From Bog-473 sp963783245 (GTDB lineage Bacteria; Actinomycetota; Acidimicrobiia; Acidimicrobiales; RAAP-2): a stretch of 64,000 nucleotides of DNA. This document shows, in pieces, positions 18,639 to 28,140 of the stretch (its first letter is position 1; each line of letters opens with the position of its first letter). The position numbers were made by a program, and so were the translations under genes. The stretch covers positions 1 to 64,000 of the forward strand of contig CAWAMS010000007.1 in the NCBI GenBank assembly GCA_963783245.1, read 5' to 3'. The notes under the pieces are model-generated. The model was not told where the DNA came from. It did no database searches and saw only the letters and a list, made by a program, of their open reading frames with translations.

Positions 18639-18965
18639 TCAAGAATCGAGTTCGGCGTCCATCTCGGCTTCCACAATGGCGATCGCCAGGCCCAAAGCTT
18701 CGGTGATCGCCAAAGAGGCCGACATCACTCTCGCCGTGCCCACGATCGGCGCTACAGCCACGAGGACATCCTGAACCTGCTCAATGGTGATCCCGGCATC
18801 CATGGCGGGCCCGACATGAAGGAGATAGGAAGCCGGCTTCGCGTCCACCGCGGCCAAGGCGGCGATACGGACCAAGAGCAATGCCTCGGCATCCAGACCA
18901 CATCGTTCAACCGAATCCAGCGTCATCGCAGCGATCGTGTCGAGTACGGGTGTTTCGTCGGGCAT
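18639..18965 (-). CDS. Carboxymuconolactone decarboxylase (CMD/AhpD-fold) family protein
   Basis: A 108-residue all-helical protein. The segments RIAALAAVDAKPASYLLHVGPAMDAG and VLVAVAPIVGTARVMSAS match the CMD family pattern. The CxxC pair of peroxidase-type AhpD proteins is absent, and the only Cys is near the N-terminus (SVERCGLD), so a thiol-peroxidase role is unlikely. A perfect GGAGG lies six bases before the ATG at 18965, which decides the start over an upstream GTG at 18983. It lies about 210 nt upstream of the HerA-like gene on the same strand. Confidence 0.85.
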   Translation of the reverse strand: MPDETPVLDTIAAMTLDSVERCGLDAEALLLVRIAALAAVDAKPASYLLHVGPAMDAGITIEQVQDVLVAVAPIVGTARVMSASLAITEALGLAIAIVEAEMDAELDS

Positions 18966-19210
18966 TGTGACCTCCTCACTCACGCGCCCGACCGGTCGGA
19001 GGGTCGCATAAGATGCTTATCAGATTGAGCCTCGCTGATTCTTTCGTCCCCCCGAATATTCGCATTCTCGTCACGGAACTGGAAACCCCAACCCCTCCGA
19101 AGGATCGGTGTATCCCTGAGGCGACCAGGGCATATCGGTCTGGGGCCCGATAGCCCCACGGGCCGGGGACCATCGGGTGGAGACGCGTTCCGCTCGCGGG
19201 TGACATCGGC

Positions 19211-19747
19211 CTATGGGGTCGACGCCTCTCGGAGGCGAGCAACCCCCCGGGTGGCGGCCCCGAGGATCAGTCGGATCACCACCGCGACGACCACGAGATC
19301 GGCGAGCATCTGGACCGTGACCACCAGTCGGGCCACGTCGGTCTTCGGGGCTATATCGCCGAAACCGACGGTCGAAAAGACGGTGACGGTGAAGTAGAGG
19401 GCCGATATCCGACTGAGCGGCCCTCCGAAATCAGCCGGATCCGCACGAGCCATGGTCAGGTAGATCCAGGAGAACAGAACGAGGAAAAGCGGGATGATGG
19501 TCGCCATGGCCACGCTCGCCCGCAACATTGGGCGAGCGTGGCCCGGGATCAGCCGGATCTCGTTGGCCAAAACGACGACGAAAACGACCAGCGCCAGACC
19601 TAGGCGCAACACCACGGACTGATGCGGACGGTGTTCGACCGGAATCACGAAGTAGAGCAGAACCAGTACTGCCGCTGTGACGAGTGCCCGAACCCCGGTC
19701 TTGACCACGTGGGACCGGTCGAAGTCTCCGAGATCGTCAGTGGTCAT
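19211..19747 (-). CDS. Two-TM-pore potassium channel (Ion_trans_2)
   Basis: A 178-residue membrane protein. Two to three N-terminal hydrophobic segments are followed by a pore unit: a membrane helix (SVAMATIIPLFLVLFSWIYLTM), a pore helix ALYFTVTVFSTVGFGD carrying the K+ selectivity filter TVGFGD, and a last helix (LVVTVQMLADLVVVAVVIRLI). No RCK/TrkA_N regulatory domain is attached. The start is ATG 19747 with only a weak ribosome binding site. The gene stands alone between a 7-bp palindrome upstream and the CMD gene downstream. Confidence 0.88.
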   Translation of the reverse strand: MTTDDLGDFDRSHVVKTGVRALVTAAVLVLLYFVIPVEHRPHQSVVLRLGLALVVFVVVLANEIRLIPGHARPMLRASVAMATIIPLFLVLFSWIYLTMARADPADFGGPLSRISALYFTVTVFSTVGFGDIAPKTDVARLVVTVQMLADLVVVAVVIRLILGAATRGVARLREASTP

Positions 19748-19867
19748 CGGTACCGCAGGACGGACCTTGAGGTCAGGGTCGTCCTGGATGCATGCCGGCG
19801 GTGACGCACGGTGTCCACTCGGGGTAGCCCCACCCTCCGATTGTGGTCAAATTCCGGGCAAGCCGAA

Positions 19868-19884
19868 TCACCCTGAGAGGGTGA
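19868..19884. promoter_or_regulatory. Palindrome TCACCCT-GAG-AGGGTGA
   Basis: Exact 7-bp arms with a 3-base spacer. It lies about 120 nt upstream of the potassium channel start and about 60 nt beyond the HdeD-like stop. It could be an operator for the channel gene or a hairpin ending the HdeD-like transcript; no T-run is present. Confidence 0.4.
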
Positions 19885-19946
19885 CTAGCGCCGTCTCGGT
19901 GCGTTGGTCCCGGCCGGCTCCGGGGGGGGCGTCGTAGGGGAGACGC

Positions 19947-20504
19947 TCAGCTCTCCTTCAGTTTGCGGAGTTGCAGGCTTGCCGCAATTTCGACGATGCC
20001 ATAAATGATCATCCCGAGCCCGACGATGACACAGATGATCGACAGCGACAGGGAGGGGTAGACCAGGCAGAGGACCCCGATGATCGTACCGATCAGCCCC
20101 AGGACCACCGTGAGCCAGTTGATTCCGCCCTCATCGCTGAAGCCGTGATAGAGCTCCGAGACGCCACCGATGGTCCAGAAGATGCCCACGATGAAGCCGA
20201 GCACCGCAACGGTCGTCGTGGTGTGGTGCAGCAAGATGAGCGCGATGACGATCGAAAGGAGACCCACGATCACGAATGGCGTTCGCTCACCTGACGCACC
20301 GATCGCCTGAATCAACCGAAACACACCGAGAATAAGCAGCCAGATGCCAATGATCACGGCGATCGTGTGTACCGACTTGCCCGGCTTGAACGTCAGCACG
20401 AAGCCGAACGCGAAGGTAATCACACCAAAGACGGCCAGCAGCCACCATTTTTGTGCGAGCGCCTTCACTTCTTGGCTTGAACCTGTAGTAGTTATGCCCG
20501 ACAT
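19947..20504 (-). CDS. HdeD-like (DUF308) membrane protein
   Basis: A 185-residue protein with six hydrophobic segments in three similar helix pairs, typical of the HdeD/DUF308 family. Seen: KWWLLAVFGVITFAFGFVL, a central repeat with GFIVGIFWTIGGVSELYHGF, and a last repeat with LGMIIYGIVEIAASLQLRKL. HdeD is linked to acid resistance in E. coli, but most homologues are uncharacterised. An AGGAGGATTGAA sequence precedes the ATG, giving a firm start. It is divergent from the arylsulfatase gene. Confidence 0.88.
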   Translation of the reverse strand: MSGITTTGSSQEVKALAQKWWLLAVFGVITFAFGFVLTFKPGKSVHTIAVIIGIWLLILGVFRLIQAIGASGERTPFVIVGLLSIVIALILLHHTTTTVAVLGFIVGIFWTIGGVSELYHGFSDEGGINWLTVVLGLIGTIIGVLCLVYPSLSLSIICVIVGLGMIIYGIVEIAASLQLRKLKES

Positions 20505-20620
20505 TTCAATCCTCCTGAATCGGCCCGGGTTTCATACGGACTCCTGTGTCTTTGATGCCTCCAGTACTGCCGTTGCATCCTGACGGTAGTAGTTCTCGTC
20601 GAGCTCTGCTGTGAGGGCTT

Positions 20621-23026
20621 GTGACGCTTGCTATTTCAGGACAATTGGGCAAGCCTGGCCCGATGACAGGGTCAAAGGGTTTTCAGGGTTTGGTCAACGT
20701 CGACATCAGGGACTCGGTGCCGGATTGGACCCCCTACGAACCTCCGAGGGCCCCAGAGGGTGCGCCCAACGTGGTCTACATCGTTCTCGACGACGTCGGA
20801 TTCTCAGCCATGAGCCCCTACGGCGGCCCTATCGAGACCCCCAACATCGAACGGATCGCGAATGACGGGCTTCGTTACACACAGTGGCACACCACCGCAT
20901 TGTGTTCACCGACCCGCTCGTGCCTTCTCACCGGCCGCAATCACACCCGCAATTCCATGGCCTGCATCACCGAGTGCGCCATCGGGTTCCCGAACGCCAG
21001 CGGCGTCATCCCCCCCGAGAACGGCACTCTTGCCGAGATCCTCGGGGAGCGTGGATGGAACACCTACATCGTCGGCAAGTGGCACCTGTGCCCCGAAGCC
21101 GAAATGAATCTTGCGTCCACTCCGCGCAATTGGCCCCTTGGGCGAGGTTTTCAACGCTTCTACGGTTTTCTCGGAGCAGAGACCAACCAGTGGTATCCAG
21201 ACCTCGTCTACGACAACCACGTCGTTGACCAGCCGAAGTCACCGGCTGAGGGCTACCACCTCTCCGTCGACCTCACCGACAAGGCACTGGAATTCATCAA
21301 GGATGCCAAGGTACTGGCGCCAGAGAAGCCGTTCTTCCTCTACTACGCACCAGGGGCGGCCCACGCGCCGCACCACGCACCCAAGGAATGGATCGACAAG
21401 TTCAAGGGTCGCTTCGATATGGGCTATGAGGCGATGCGTGAACAGACCCTGGCGCGACAAAAGCAGATGGGAATCATCCCTGAAGACACGGAGCTGTCTC
21501 CGCTCAATCCCATTGGCACGCCCGAGACCCGGAGGGGACCCGACGACAAGCCGTACCCGGCCCTCGACTACGTCCGGCCCTGGGAAACGTTGTCGGATGA
21601 CGAGAAGGCCCTTTACGCCCGGATGGCCGAGGTCTACGCCGGTTTCCTCGCGCATGCCGACCACCAAATCGGCCGATTGCTCGACTACCTCGAAGAGACG
21701 GGCCAACGGGAGAACACTCTGGTCATCGTGGTCTCGGACAACGGTGCCAGCGGCGAAGGTGGGCCAAACGGTTCGGTCAATGAGTCCAAAGTGATGAACG
21801 GCGTGCCCGACGACATCGCGTCCAACTTGGCGCAAATGGACGAACTCGGAAGCCCGAAGACGTACAACCACTACCCGACCGGTTGGGCCATGGCCTTCAA
21901 CACACCGTTCAAAATGTGGAAGCGTTACGAATTCAACGGGGGTACGAGCGACCCGTGCATCGTGTCGTGGCCCGAAGGGTTCACGTCGAAGGGCGATGTC
22001 CGCACGCAATATCATCACGCAGTTGATCTCGTCCCGACGATCTTGGACGCACTCGGCGAGCAGCCGCCGGAGAGCATCAAGGGACACACGCAGAGCCCGA
22101 TGGATGGTGTGAGCATGCGCTACAGCTTTGACGCCCCGGATGCCCCCTCATCGCGCCACACGCAGTTCTATTCGATGCTCGGGTCGCGAGGCATCTGGCA
22201 TGACGGTTGGAAGGCGGTCACCACCCATGCCACCGTTGCGGGATGGGGGCACTTCGACGCTGACACCTGGGAGCTCTACCACACCGACGTCGACCGCTCA
22301 GAGCTCCACGATCTGTCCCAGGAGGAGCCGGAGCGCCTCCAGGCAATGATCAACTTGTGGCACGCCGAGGCCGGGGCGAACGGTGCATTCCCCCTTGACG
22401 ACCGTTCCCCCCTTGAGATCCTCACGACTCCCCGACCGGTGCTGAGCCCCAATCGCAATCGCTACGTCTATTACCCAGATGTTGCCGAAGTGCCCGAGTC
22501 CCAGGCGGTGAACATCCGAAACCGGTCCTATGCGATCGGCGCCCTCGTCACGCTCCCGGCACCGGGTGCCAGTGGCGTCATTTTTGCCCACGGATCGCTC
22601 TTTGGCGGCCACGCGCTCTATTTGAAGGACAACCGGCTGCACTACGTCTACAACTTCTTGGGTATGGACGAACAGCATGTCGTCGGCGAGACAGACGTGC
22701 CGACGGGGGATCAACTGATTTTGGCAGCTTCGTTCGAAAAGGACGGCGAAGTGTCTCCCGGTACGGCCACCGGCATGCTGACGTTGTTCCACGGCGAGAC
22801 CAAGGTCGGTGAGGGCCGTATCCGGACCCAGCCCGGCAAGTTCTCCATCGGAGGTGAAGGACTGTGCGTCGGCCGGGACAGCGGGGAGCCGGTGACGGGC
22901 GACTATCCGGGTGAAGAGCCGCATCGATTCACTGGAGGGACCATCAACCGGGTGGCGGTGGACGTGAGTGGCGAACCCTACGTGGACCTCGAACGCGAGG
23001 CCGTGGCCATGATGGCGAGGGAGTAG
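20621..23026 (+). CDS. Arylsulfatase, formylglycine-dependent
   Basis: A type I sulfatase of 801 residues that hydrolyses sulfate esters. The metal-binding pair DD is at 57-58 in VVYIVLDDVGFSAM. The CSPTRS motif at 95-100 has the Cys that would be converted to formylglycine. Further conserved parts are GKWHL and FLYYAPGAAHAPHHAPKEW. About 250 residues past the core, the C-terminus forms a beta-rich domain (SLFGGHALYLKDNRLHYVYN). No signal peptide is apparent, so a cytoplasmic enzyme is likely. No formylglycine-generating enzyme lies in the window. Start GTG 20621, with GAGGG upstream. Confidence 0.92.
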   Translation: MTLAISGQLGKPGPMTGSKGFQGLVNVDIRDSVPDWTPYEPPRAPEGAPNVVYIVLDDVGFSAMSPYGGPIETPNIERIANDGLRYTQWHTTALCSPTRSCLLTGRNHTRNSMACITECAIGFPNASGVIPPENGTLAEILGERGWNTYIVGKWHLCPEAEMNLASTPRNWPLGRGFQRFYGFLGAETNQWYPDLVYDNHVVDQPKSPAEGYHLSVDLTDKALEFIKDAKVLAPEKPFFLYYAPGAAHAPHHAPKEWIDKFKGRFDMGYEAMREQTLARQKQMGIIPEDTELSPLNPIGTPETRRGPDDKPYPALDYVRPWETLSDDEKALYARMAEVYAGFLAHADHQIGRLLDYLEETGQRENTLVIVVSDNGASGEGGPNGSVNESKVMNGVPDDIASNLAQMDELGSPKTYNHYPTGWAMAFNTPFKMWKRYEFNGGTSDPCIVSWPEGFTSKGDVRTQYHHAVDLVPTILDALGEQPPESIKGHTQSPMDGVSMRYSFDAPDAPSSRHTQFYSMLGSRGIWHDGWKAVTTHATVAGWGHFDADTWELYHTDVDRSELHDLSQEEPERLQAMINLWHAEAGANGAFPLDDRSPLEILTTPRPVLSPNRNRYVYYPDVAEVPESQAVNIRNRSYAIGALVTLPAPGASGVIFAHGSLFGGHALYLKDNRLHYVYNFLGMDEQHVVGETDVPTGDQLILAASFEKDGEVSPGTATGMLTLFHGETKVGEGRIRTQPGKFSIGGEGLCVGRDSGEPVTGDYPGEEPHRFTGGTINRVAVDVSGEPYVDLEREAVAMMARE

Positions 23027-23085
23027 CGATACTCCAACGACGGCCGCGCGTGTGACGGAACGGTGATCTTGTCCCCCCGGGTTCG

Positions 23086-24486
23086 GTGGTCGTGCATAAT
23101 CGGTCGGTGCCGGAACCCCGAGAGGTCGTCGTGCCGCCGCGCTCCGCCGACCGCCTGGTTCGCATGGTGGGAGCGGAACGCTCGACGCACCTCCGAGAAG
23201 CCGCAGACGCAGCCCGTCGTGCCCTCCGGGGCCGGAGAGTCTGGAACATCAGCTCGACGGCGATCGGAGGCGGGGTCGCCGAGATGTTGCACCTTCTGGT
23301 CGGGTACGCGAACAATCTGGGGGTTGCCACCCACTGGGTCGTGATCGAGGGCGACGCCGAATTCTTCAGCATCACAAAGCGAGTGCATAATCGTCTGCAC
23401 GGAGCACCAGGCGATGGCCATGAGCTCGGTGAGGAAGCCGACATGCACTATCGCTCGGTCCTCGAGGCCAATGGGTCCGCGCTGGCGGGCAGGGTTGAAC
23501 CGGGGGACGTCGTCCTCCTCCACGATCCGCAGACCGCCGGTCTGGCCGGTCACCTCGCCCGACGAGGTGCACGCGTCGTGTGGCGTTGTCACATTGGTAC
23601 CGACCGGGCGAACGCGCAGACCCAGGAGGCCTGGAGGTTCTTGCTGCCCCACCTCCGCGATTGCCACTCCTACGTCTTCTCTCGTGCCGCTTTCGTGCCT
23701 TCCGAACTGACAGAGGCCGACGTCTGGGTCATCGAGCCGTCCATCGACCCGCTTTCGCCGAAGAACCGGGCACTGCCGCAGTCGCGAGTCACCGATCTGC
23801 TCCAGCGCATCGGCCTGCTGGAGGGCGCTGATTCGGCAGCCTCACAAGGGGTCCTCGGCGGTGCCGGTCCCTTCTCACCCACCGATCGGATCGTCGTGCA
23901 GGTCTCGCGCTGGGACAAACTGAAGGACATGCCCGGAGTGCTCCAGGGGTTCGCCGAGCACGTTGCTGGGCGCAGCGACGCCAAGCTCGCTCTCGTGGGC
24001 CCATCGGTCGACGGCGTGACCGACGACCCCGAAGGGGCCCAAGTGCTGGCGGAATGCCTGGCGGCCTGGGAGGAGCTCCCGGGTCGAGTGCGCGCGGCAG
24101 TGCGGCTGGTCGCCCTCCCGATGGACGATTTCGAGACCAACGCGCTCATGGTGAACGCCGCCCAGCGCCACGCCAGCATCGTGGTCCAGAAGAGCCTCCA
24201 AGAGGGCTTCGGACTGACCGTGGCCGAAGCCATGTGGAAATCGCGCCCGGTGTTGGCTTCGGGCGTCGGGGGCATCATCGACCAGGTGCCGGCACGAGCG
24301 GGCGTGCTCTTGGAGGATCCCGGTGACCTCGACGTCTTCGGGCGCACCCTGCTCTCGATGCTCGCCGAGCCCGACGAGCTGGTCGCAATGGGACGGCGGG
24401 GTCGCCACCACGTCCGCCAGCACTTCCTCAGCGACCGCCACCTGATCGACTACGCGCGGCTCGTGGAGCACGTGAGCCGGTTCTGA
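23086..24486 (+). CDS. Trehalose synthase TreT-like glycosyltransferase (GT4)
   Basis: A 466-residue GT-B glycosyltransferase. The N-terminal IGGGVAEMLHLLVGYANNLG and EFFSITKRVHN segments are diagnostic of the TreT branch, which joins NDP-glucose and glucose to make trehalose. The C-terminal half has LVGPSVDGVTDDPEG and the EGFGLTVAEAMWKSRPVLASG donor-binding region with its E-x7-E pattern. It is full length. Of several in-frame GTG codons, 23086 gives the longest protein and 23107 is an alternative. It lies 59 nt after the sulfatase on the same strand, possibly co-transcribed. The DUF4235 gene follows. Confidence 0.88.
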   Translation: MVVHNRSVPEPREVVVPPRSADRLVRMVGAERSTHLREAADAARRALRGRRVWNISSTAIGGGVAEMLHLLVGYANNLGVATHWVVIEGDAEFFSITKRVHNRLHGAPGDGHELGEEADMHYRSVLEANGSALAGRVEPGDVVLLHDPQTAGLAGHLARRGARVVWRCHIGTDRANAQTQEAWRFLLPHLRDCHSYVFSRAAFVPSELTEADVWVIEPSIDPLSPKNRALPQSRVTDLLQRIGLLEGADSAASQGVLGGAGPFSPTDRIVVQVSRWDKLKDMPGVLQGFAEHVAGRSDAKLALVGPSVDGVTDDPEGAQVLAECLAAWEELPGRVRAAVRLVALPMDDFETNALMVNAAQRHASIVVQKSLQEGFGLTVAEAMWKSRPVLASGVGGIIDQVPARAGVLLEDPGDLDVFGRTLLSMLAEPDELVAMGRRGRHHVRQHFLSDRHLIDYARLVEHVSRF

Positions 24487-24542
24487 CGCCCAAGCCGAAT
24501 TCTCTTCATGCTGAAGCACGATTTTCAAGGTAGCTTCTCTCA

Positions 24543-24872
24543 GTGACTATGCGGGCGGTCGTACACAACATGATCAGCCGGGAGCTGAGATGGAAGCTCG
24601 TCTCCGTCAGCACCGGCATGTTGGGCGCCGTGCTCGCTCGAAAGCTCATAAGGGCCACCTATCGGGCGGTCCGCAAGGACACTGCCCCCGCTACGCCGTT
24701 CGACCTCACCAGCCGCAATTTCTCGTGGCCCGATGCTCTGCTGTGGGCGGCCGCTGCCGGCATCGGACTCGGCATCGCAAAAGTAGTGAGTGCTCGTATC
24801 GCCGTATTTGAATGGGAAGCCGCAACGGGCACGCTCCCCCCTGGAATGGTCGACGAGCCAACGAACGACTGA
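24543..24872 (+). CDS. DUF4235 small membrane protein
   Basis: A 109-residue protein with two hydrophobic segments: WKLVSVSTGMLGAVLARKLI, and PDALLWAAAAGIGLGIAKVVSARIA after a polar linker. It ends in EWEAATGTLPPGM, the common end of DUF4235 proteins. The function is unknown; the family is frequent in Actinobacteria. The start is GTG 24543, or ATG 24549 two codons later. It sits 56 nt behind the trehalose synthase gene. Confidence 0.75.
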   Translation: MTMRAVVHNMISRELRWKLVSVSTGMLGAVLARKLIRATYRAVRKDTAPATPFDLTSRNFSWPDALLWAAAAGIGLGIAKVVSARIAVFEWEAATGTLPPGMVDEPTND

Positions 24873-24940
24873 TTCCGGCCGGGGCCACTCGAGCGATCAG
24901 CCCCGTCTCCAGACTGACCTGGCGCAGGAGGTCGACCACT

Positions 24941-25333
24941 TCACGTGGGGATCTCGTCCCTCGCTCCGTGGGCCACGAGAGCGTAGACGACGAAGACGCC
25001 GAGGGCGATGTAGGTGAGCGACCAGATCGGGTAGTACGGCATCCACCAGATCGAAGTAATGGCCATGATCGCACCGGCGGCGACGCCAATCCAGCGACCG
25101 ATCTGGGAACGGTTCACGACGATGGCGATCGCCGAGAGGATGAGGATGACGGCGACCACCAGGTAGACCCAGCCGTATGTTTTGAGGCTGTGGCCGAAGA
25201 TGCCATCCTCAAGGTTCGAGGGCAGGACGCCGTGGTAGCGGAACGCCCAGATTGCGTCGAAAATGCGCATGATTCCTGCCACTCCAAGAAAGGTGGCCGC
25301 ACAGATAGTCCAACCTTCAGAATCGTGTTCCAT
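24941..25333 (-). CDS. Four-TM small membrane protein, DUF7144-like
   Basis: A 130-residue protein with four hydrophobic helices. The motif GVAGIMRIFDAIWAFRYHG near the N-terminus and the last helix (SLTYIALGVFVVYALVAHG) fit the actinobacterial DUF7144 family. The function is unknown. GAGAGG lies about six bases before the ATG at 25333. It converges on the DUF4235 gene and is not clearly linked to any operon. Confidence 0.75.
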   Translation of the reverse strand: MEHDSEGWTICAATFLGVAGIMRIFDAIWAFRYHGVLPSNLEDGIFGHSLKTYGWVYLVVAVILILSAIAIVVNRSQIGRWIGVAAGAIMAITSIWWMPYYPIWSLTYIALGVFVVYALVAHGARDEIPT

Positions 25334-25512
25334 CGGCCGCCTCTCATTGGAGGATATCCATCAACGAGTGGAGGATAGAAGCTGCGAAAATGGATCGCAA
25401 TCGGTTTGCCGGCTCAATCAGGGGCTGACCTCTGCGGTAGGGGTTTGGTCCGCCTTGAGGGTTGGCCGCACGTGGAGACCCGCCGTGCGGAGACACGCTG
25501 TACCATCTGGAA

Positions 25513-25737
25513 ATGACGGATGCCGAGCGACGTGCCACGTGGGTTGGCGGTCTGATCGGGTGGCTGGTTTTTGCCATTCCCGGCCATCTTCGCAAAGGAC
25601 ATTCAATGCGGCTCTGGATTCCCGGTATCGCGATCGGCGGCTTCTTGGGCAACCGCTGGGCAGCGCATCGCGAAGGCCTAACACGTGATAACGCGGCAAG
25701 TGGTTCCTTCGATGCGTCTGCCGAATTCCCAGGGTGA
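25513..25737 (+). CDS. Hypothetical small membrane protein
   Basis: About 74 residues from ATG 25513 (MTDAERRATWVGG) with two hydrophobic stretches (VGGLIGWLVFAIPGHL and LWIPGIAIGGFLGNRW). A longer frame begins at 25462, but its extra 17 residues are Cys/Pro-rich and unlikely. No family is recognised and the ribosome binding site is weak. The composition is plausible for a small inner-membrane protein; the call rests on that alone. Confidence 0.4.
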   Translation: MTDAERRATWVGGLIGWLVFAIPGHLRKGHSMRLWIPGIAIGGFLGNRWAAHREGLTRDNAASGSFDASAEFPG

Positions 25738-25873
25738 CAATCACCCGGCGAAGATGTGAGCGGCAATTCTCATAACCGCAAAACGGTATGCACCCTGGAG
25801 GTCCTCCCGGCGAATTCCCGCCTAGTTCCAGGAAACGAAAGTCCGGACCTGAGGAGGGGGCGAGGAGCGGCGT

Positions 25874-26968
25874 CTACGTCGCCAGGTCGGCGATCACCTT
25901 CTTGGCGATCTCCTGTTGGCCAAACTGATTCGGGTGGGCGGCGCGCCAGAGATGGCGCTCGATGTCGTTTTGGCTGCCACGCAGAGCGATGGTGAAGAGG
26001 TCGCTCGTGAACTCAGAAATTGGCATTGGCTCCCCAGAAAATATCGCTGGGTCCGCCGTGCACATTTCGTGGCCGACCGCCACTTTCGAGATATCGATGT
26101 AGGTCACATTCTCATCACCGGCGACTTGTGCGTTGCGTACCGCCTCGTCGATTGCGGAGTTGAGAGCACCGACAACGACGTCGCCTTGATTGGAGAGTGA
26201 ATTCTCGTTCATTCCAATCAGGAGGCAGAGGGGGTTCACCTCATTGCCAGCTGCGCCAATGCTTGACTTCGAAAAATCGGCAGGACTGGGAATCGGGTCG
26301 TAGTAGTTGAGGACGGCGATTCGCCTTGTGTGCGGACTCACCGACTCAATCTCGGTGGTCAGTGCACTCGTCACATTCGAGAGGTCCTGCTCGACCGACA
26401 CCGTTGGTGCACCATTGGAGGTAACGCATTCGCTGTGAAGCGAGCCGTGAGACAGCGCCCCTTCAATGCAACCAGCGAAGTCGATGTCATCAGCGCCGGC
26501 CTGAATTGTCACCAGAGCAGCCGGGTTCGTGACGAGATTGTCAGCGGCCATCTCGTCACTCGGGACATTCCGATTCCCCGGACACTGATAGTTGAGTGCC
26601 GTCGGGGAGGGAGGCGTCTTGCTCGTATCCTTCGTGGAAGCCTTTGCACCACTGATGGCGAGCTGGTCGCCGGAGAGCGTGCAGTTCGTGGGCCTCACAT
26701 TCATCGTCAGTTTGAGAGACCCCTGAACGAGACTCGGCCATGCCAGCGTCGACGGTCCTTGCGAGACCGCCGATTGAGGCAACCCGATCTGCGCCGTCGT
26801 ATACGGATTGTTCAGTCCGTGCCCGTAAGGAACGGAATCGCCCAAGGCGACGTAACGCGTCGAGGGTGGTGGCTTCGTTGTGGCACCCGAAGCCTCCACG
26901 ACCATGAGACTTCCGGCCAGCAGCAGTGCCGAACAGAACAGGCTCAAACGATTTTTATGACGGCGCAT
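25874..26968 (-). CDS. Secreted SGNH/GDSL-family hydrolase
   Basis: About 364 residues. A signal peptide follows the start (MRRHKNRLSLFCSALLLAGS to VEASG). The mature part opens with YVALGDSVPYGHG, the GDS block with the catalytic Ser. VTIQAGADDIDF corresponds to block III, and AAHPNQFGQQEIA near the C-terminus supplies the catalytic His. Cysteines probably form disulfides outside the cell. Lipase or esterase activity is likely; the substrate is unknown. The ATG at 26968 is chosen because the signal peptide starts there; the longer frame up to 27265 overlaps the TSUP gene and is not protein-like. The gene is visibly less G+C-rich than its neighbours. Confidence 0.85.
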   Translation of the reverse strand: MRRHKNRLSLFCSALLLAGSLMVVEASGATTKPPPSTRYVALGDSVPYGHGLNNPYTTAQIGLPQSAVSQGPSTLAWPSLVQGSLKLTMNVRPTNCTLSGDQLAISGAKASTKDTSKTPPSPTALNYQCPGNRNVPSDEMAADNLVTNPAALVTIQAGADDIDFAGCIEGALSHGSLHSECVTSNGAPTVSVEQDLSNVTSALTTEIESVSPHTRRIAVLNYYDPIPSPADFSKSSIGAAGNEVNPLCLLIGMNENSLSNQGDVVVGALNSAIDEAVRNAQVAGDENVTYIDISKVAVGHEMCTADPAIFSGEPMPISEFTSDLFTIALRGSQNDIERHLWRAAHPNQFGQQEIAKKVIADLAT

Positions 26969-27134
26969 CCGCACGCCCGATCCCCCCACCTGACATTGAG
27001 CTGAGAACGCTATACGACTGAAACTCCAGTTACTTCGCGCCCTGGTGGAGGGCCTCAGCGGAGCCTCTGTTGTCGTTCGGTGAATCGCGGTCCAGACCGG
27101 GATGCAGTCACGCTGTGGCACGCGTACGGTCCGA

Positions 27135-28073
27135 TCAGGGGGACGGTCCGGGTCCGACTGACTGATTTTGTTCGGCGTCTTTGGCCGCAAAGTCCCCTGA
27201 GGGAACTTCGCGCCACGGTCGCACGTAGGCAACCCAAATCGTGGCGGCGGCCAGCAAGGTTGCACAGAGGACCCATCCGAGAGCGGTCGTCCCGAGTCCT
27301 ACGTACTTGAGGCCTGAAGCGAAGATCACAAAGGTGATGGCCGGACGTATGTATTTGTCCGGAGCCCTCGATGAGATGAACGATCCCACTATCACGGCCG
27401 GGATACTGCCGATGATTATCGATGTCGTGACGGAAAACTCGACATGCCCGAAGGCCAAGGCGCCAAGTGCGGCGGCCGCGGTCAACGGGACCGCCTGGGT
27501 GAGGTCGGTGCCCACCAATTGATTGGCACCGAGCATCGGATAGAGGAAGAGGAGCATGACGATCATCAGCGATCCCGACCCGACCGACGTCATCCCCACG
27601 ATGAGCCCGCCGACCATGCCGATCACAACCGTGGGCACTGGTCGGACTCTGAGTCCATGCACAAGTGCCGTTCGCTCGTGATGGCCGCGTCGGTCGAGAA
27701 AGTAGCGGATCACCATGGCCGCTGCCCCGATCAAGAGCGCTGCGCCCAGCGCCTTCTCAATGTTGATTTGGGAGGTCGTCGTGTCCCCCAGGAGGTGGAG
27801 GAGATAGGCGCCAAGGAAAGCCATCGGTACCGATCCCAATACCATCCATCCAACCAGGCTGAAATTCACGGTCCGCTTGGTCATATGAATGGCCGCCCCG
27901 AAGGGACGCATGAAGACAGCTGCCACGAGGTCGCTGGAGATGGCCGTCGAGGGCTTCACGTTGAACAGAAGGATCAGCATCGGCGTCATCAATGCTCCGC
28001 CACCTGCTCCGGTCAGCCCCACGAGAAACCCGACGAAGGCACTCCCGAGCACGATGTACGGATCGATATTCAC
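27135..28073 (-). CDS. TSUP-family anion exporter (TauE/SafE)
   Basis: A 312-residue membrane protein with about eight segments in two related halves. The conserved repeats are visible as GFLVGLTGAGGGALMTPML near the N-terminus and GGLIVGMTSVGSGSLMIVML in the second half. TSUP proteins move sulfite, sulfoacetate or related organosulfur anions; the specific cargo is not shown. The start is GTG 28073, with AAGGG five bases upstream. It lies about 66 nt downstream of the RCC1-repeat gene on the same strand. Confidence 0.9.
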   Translation of the reverse strand: MNIDPYIVLGSAFVGFLVGLTGAGGGALMTPMLILLFNVKPSTAISSDLVAAVFMRPFGAAIHMTKRTVNFSLVGWMVLGSVPMAFLGAYLLHLLGDTTTSQINIEKALGAALLIGAAAMVIRYFLDRRGHHERTALVHGLRVRPVPTVVIGMVGGLIVGMTSVGSGSLMIVMLLFLYPMLGANQLVGTDLTQAVPLTAAAALGALAFGHVEFSVTTSIIIGSIPAVIVGSFISSRAPDKYIRPAITFVIFASGLKYVGLGTTALGWVLCATLLAAATIWVAYVRPWREVPSGDFAAKDAEQNQSVGPGPSP

Positions 28074-28140
28074 GAATGCCCTTCGGTGGCGATTGGTGCG
28101 ACCAGCGAGTCTACGCGTCTGCCTGAGCCGACCGCCCAGG

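Noticed and set aside
25794..25832. Possible structured RNA (CCTGGA / TCCAGG arms) between the small membrane protein and SGNH genes
   Set aside because: Only a six-base stem with a long interior; no known RNA family fits.
26969..27265. Long N-terminal extension of the SGNH hydrolase frame
   Set aside because: It overlaps the TSUP gene, has no protein-like composition, and the signal peptide starts at 26968.
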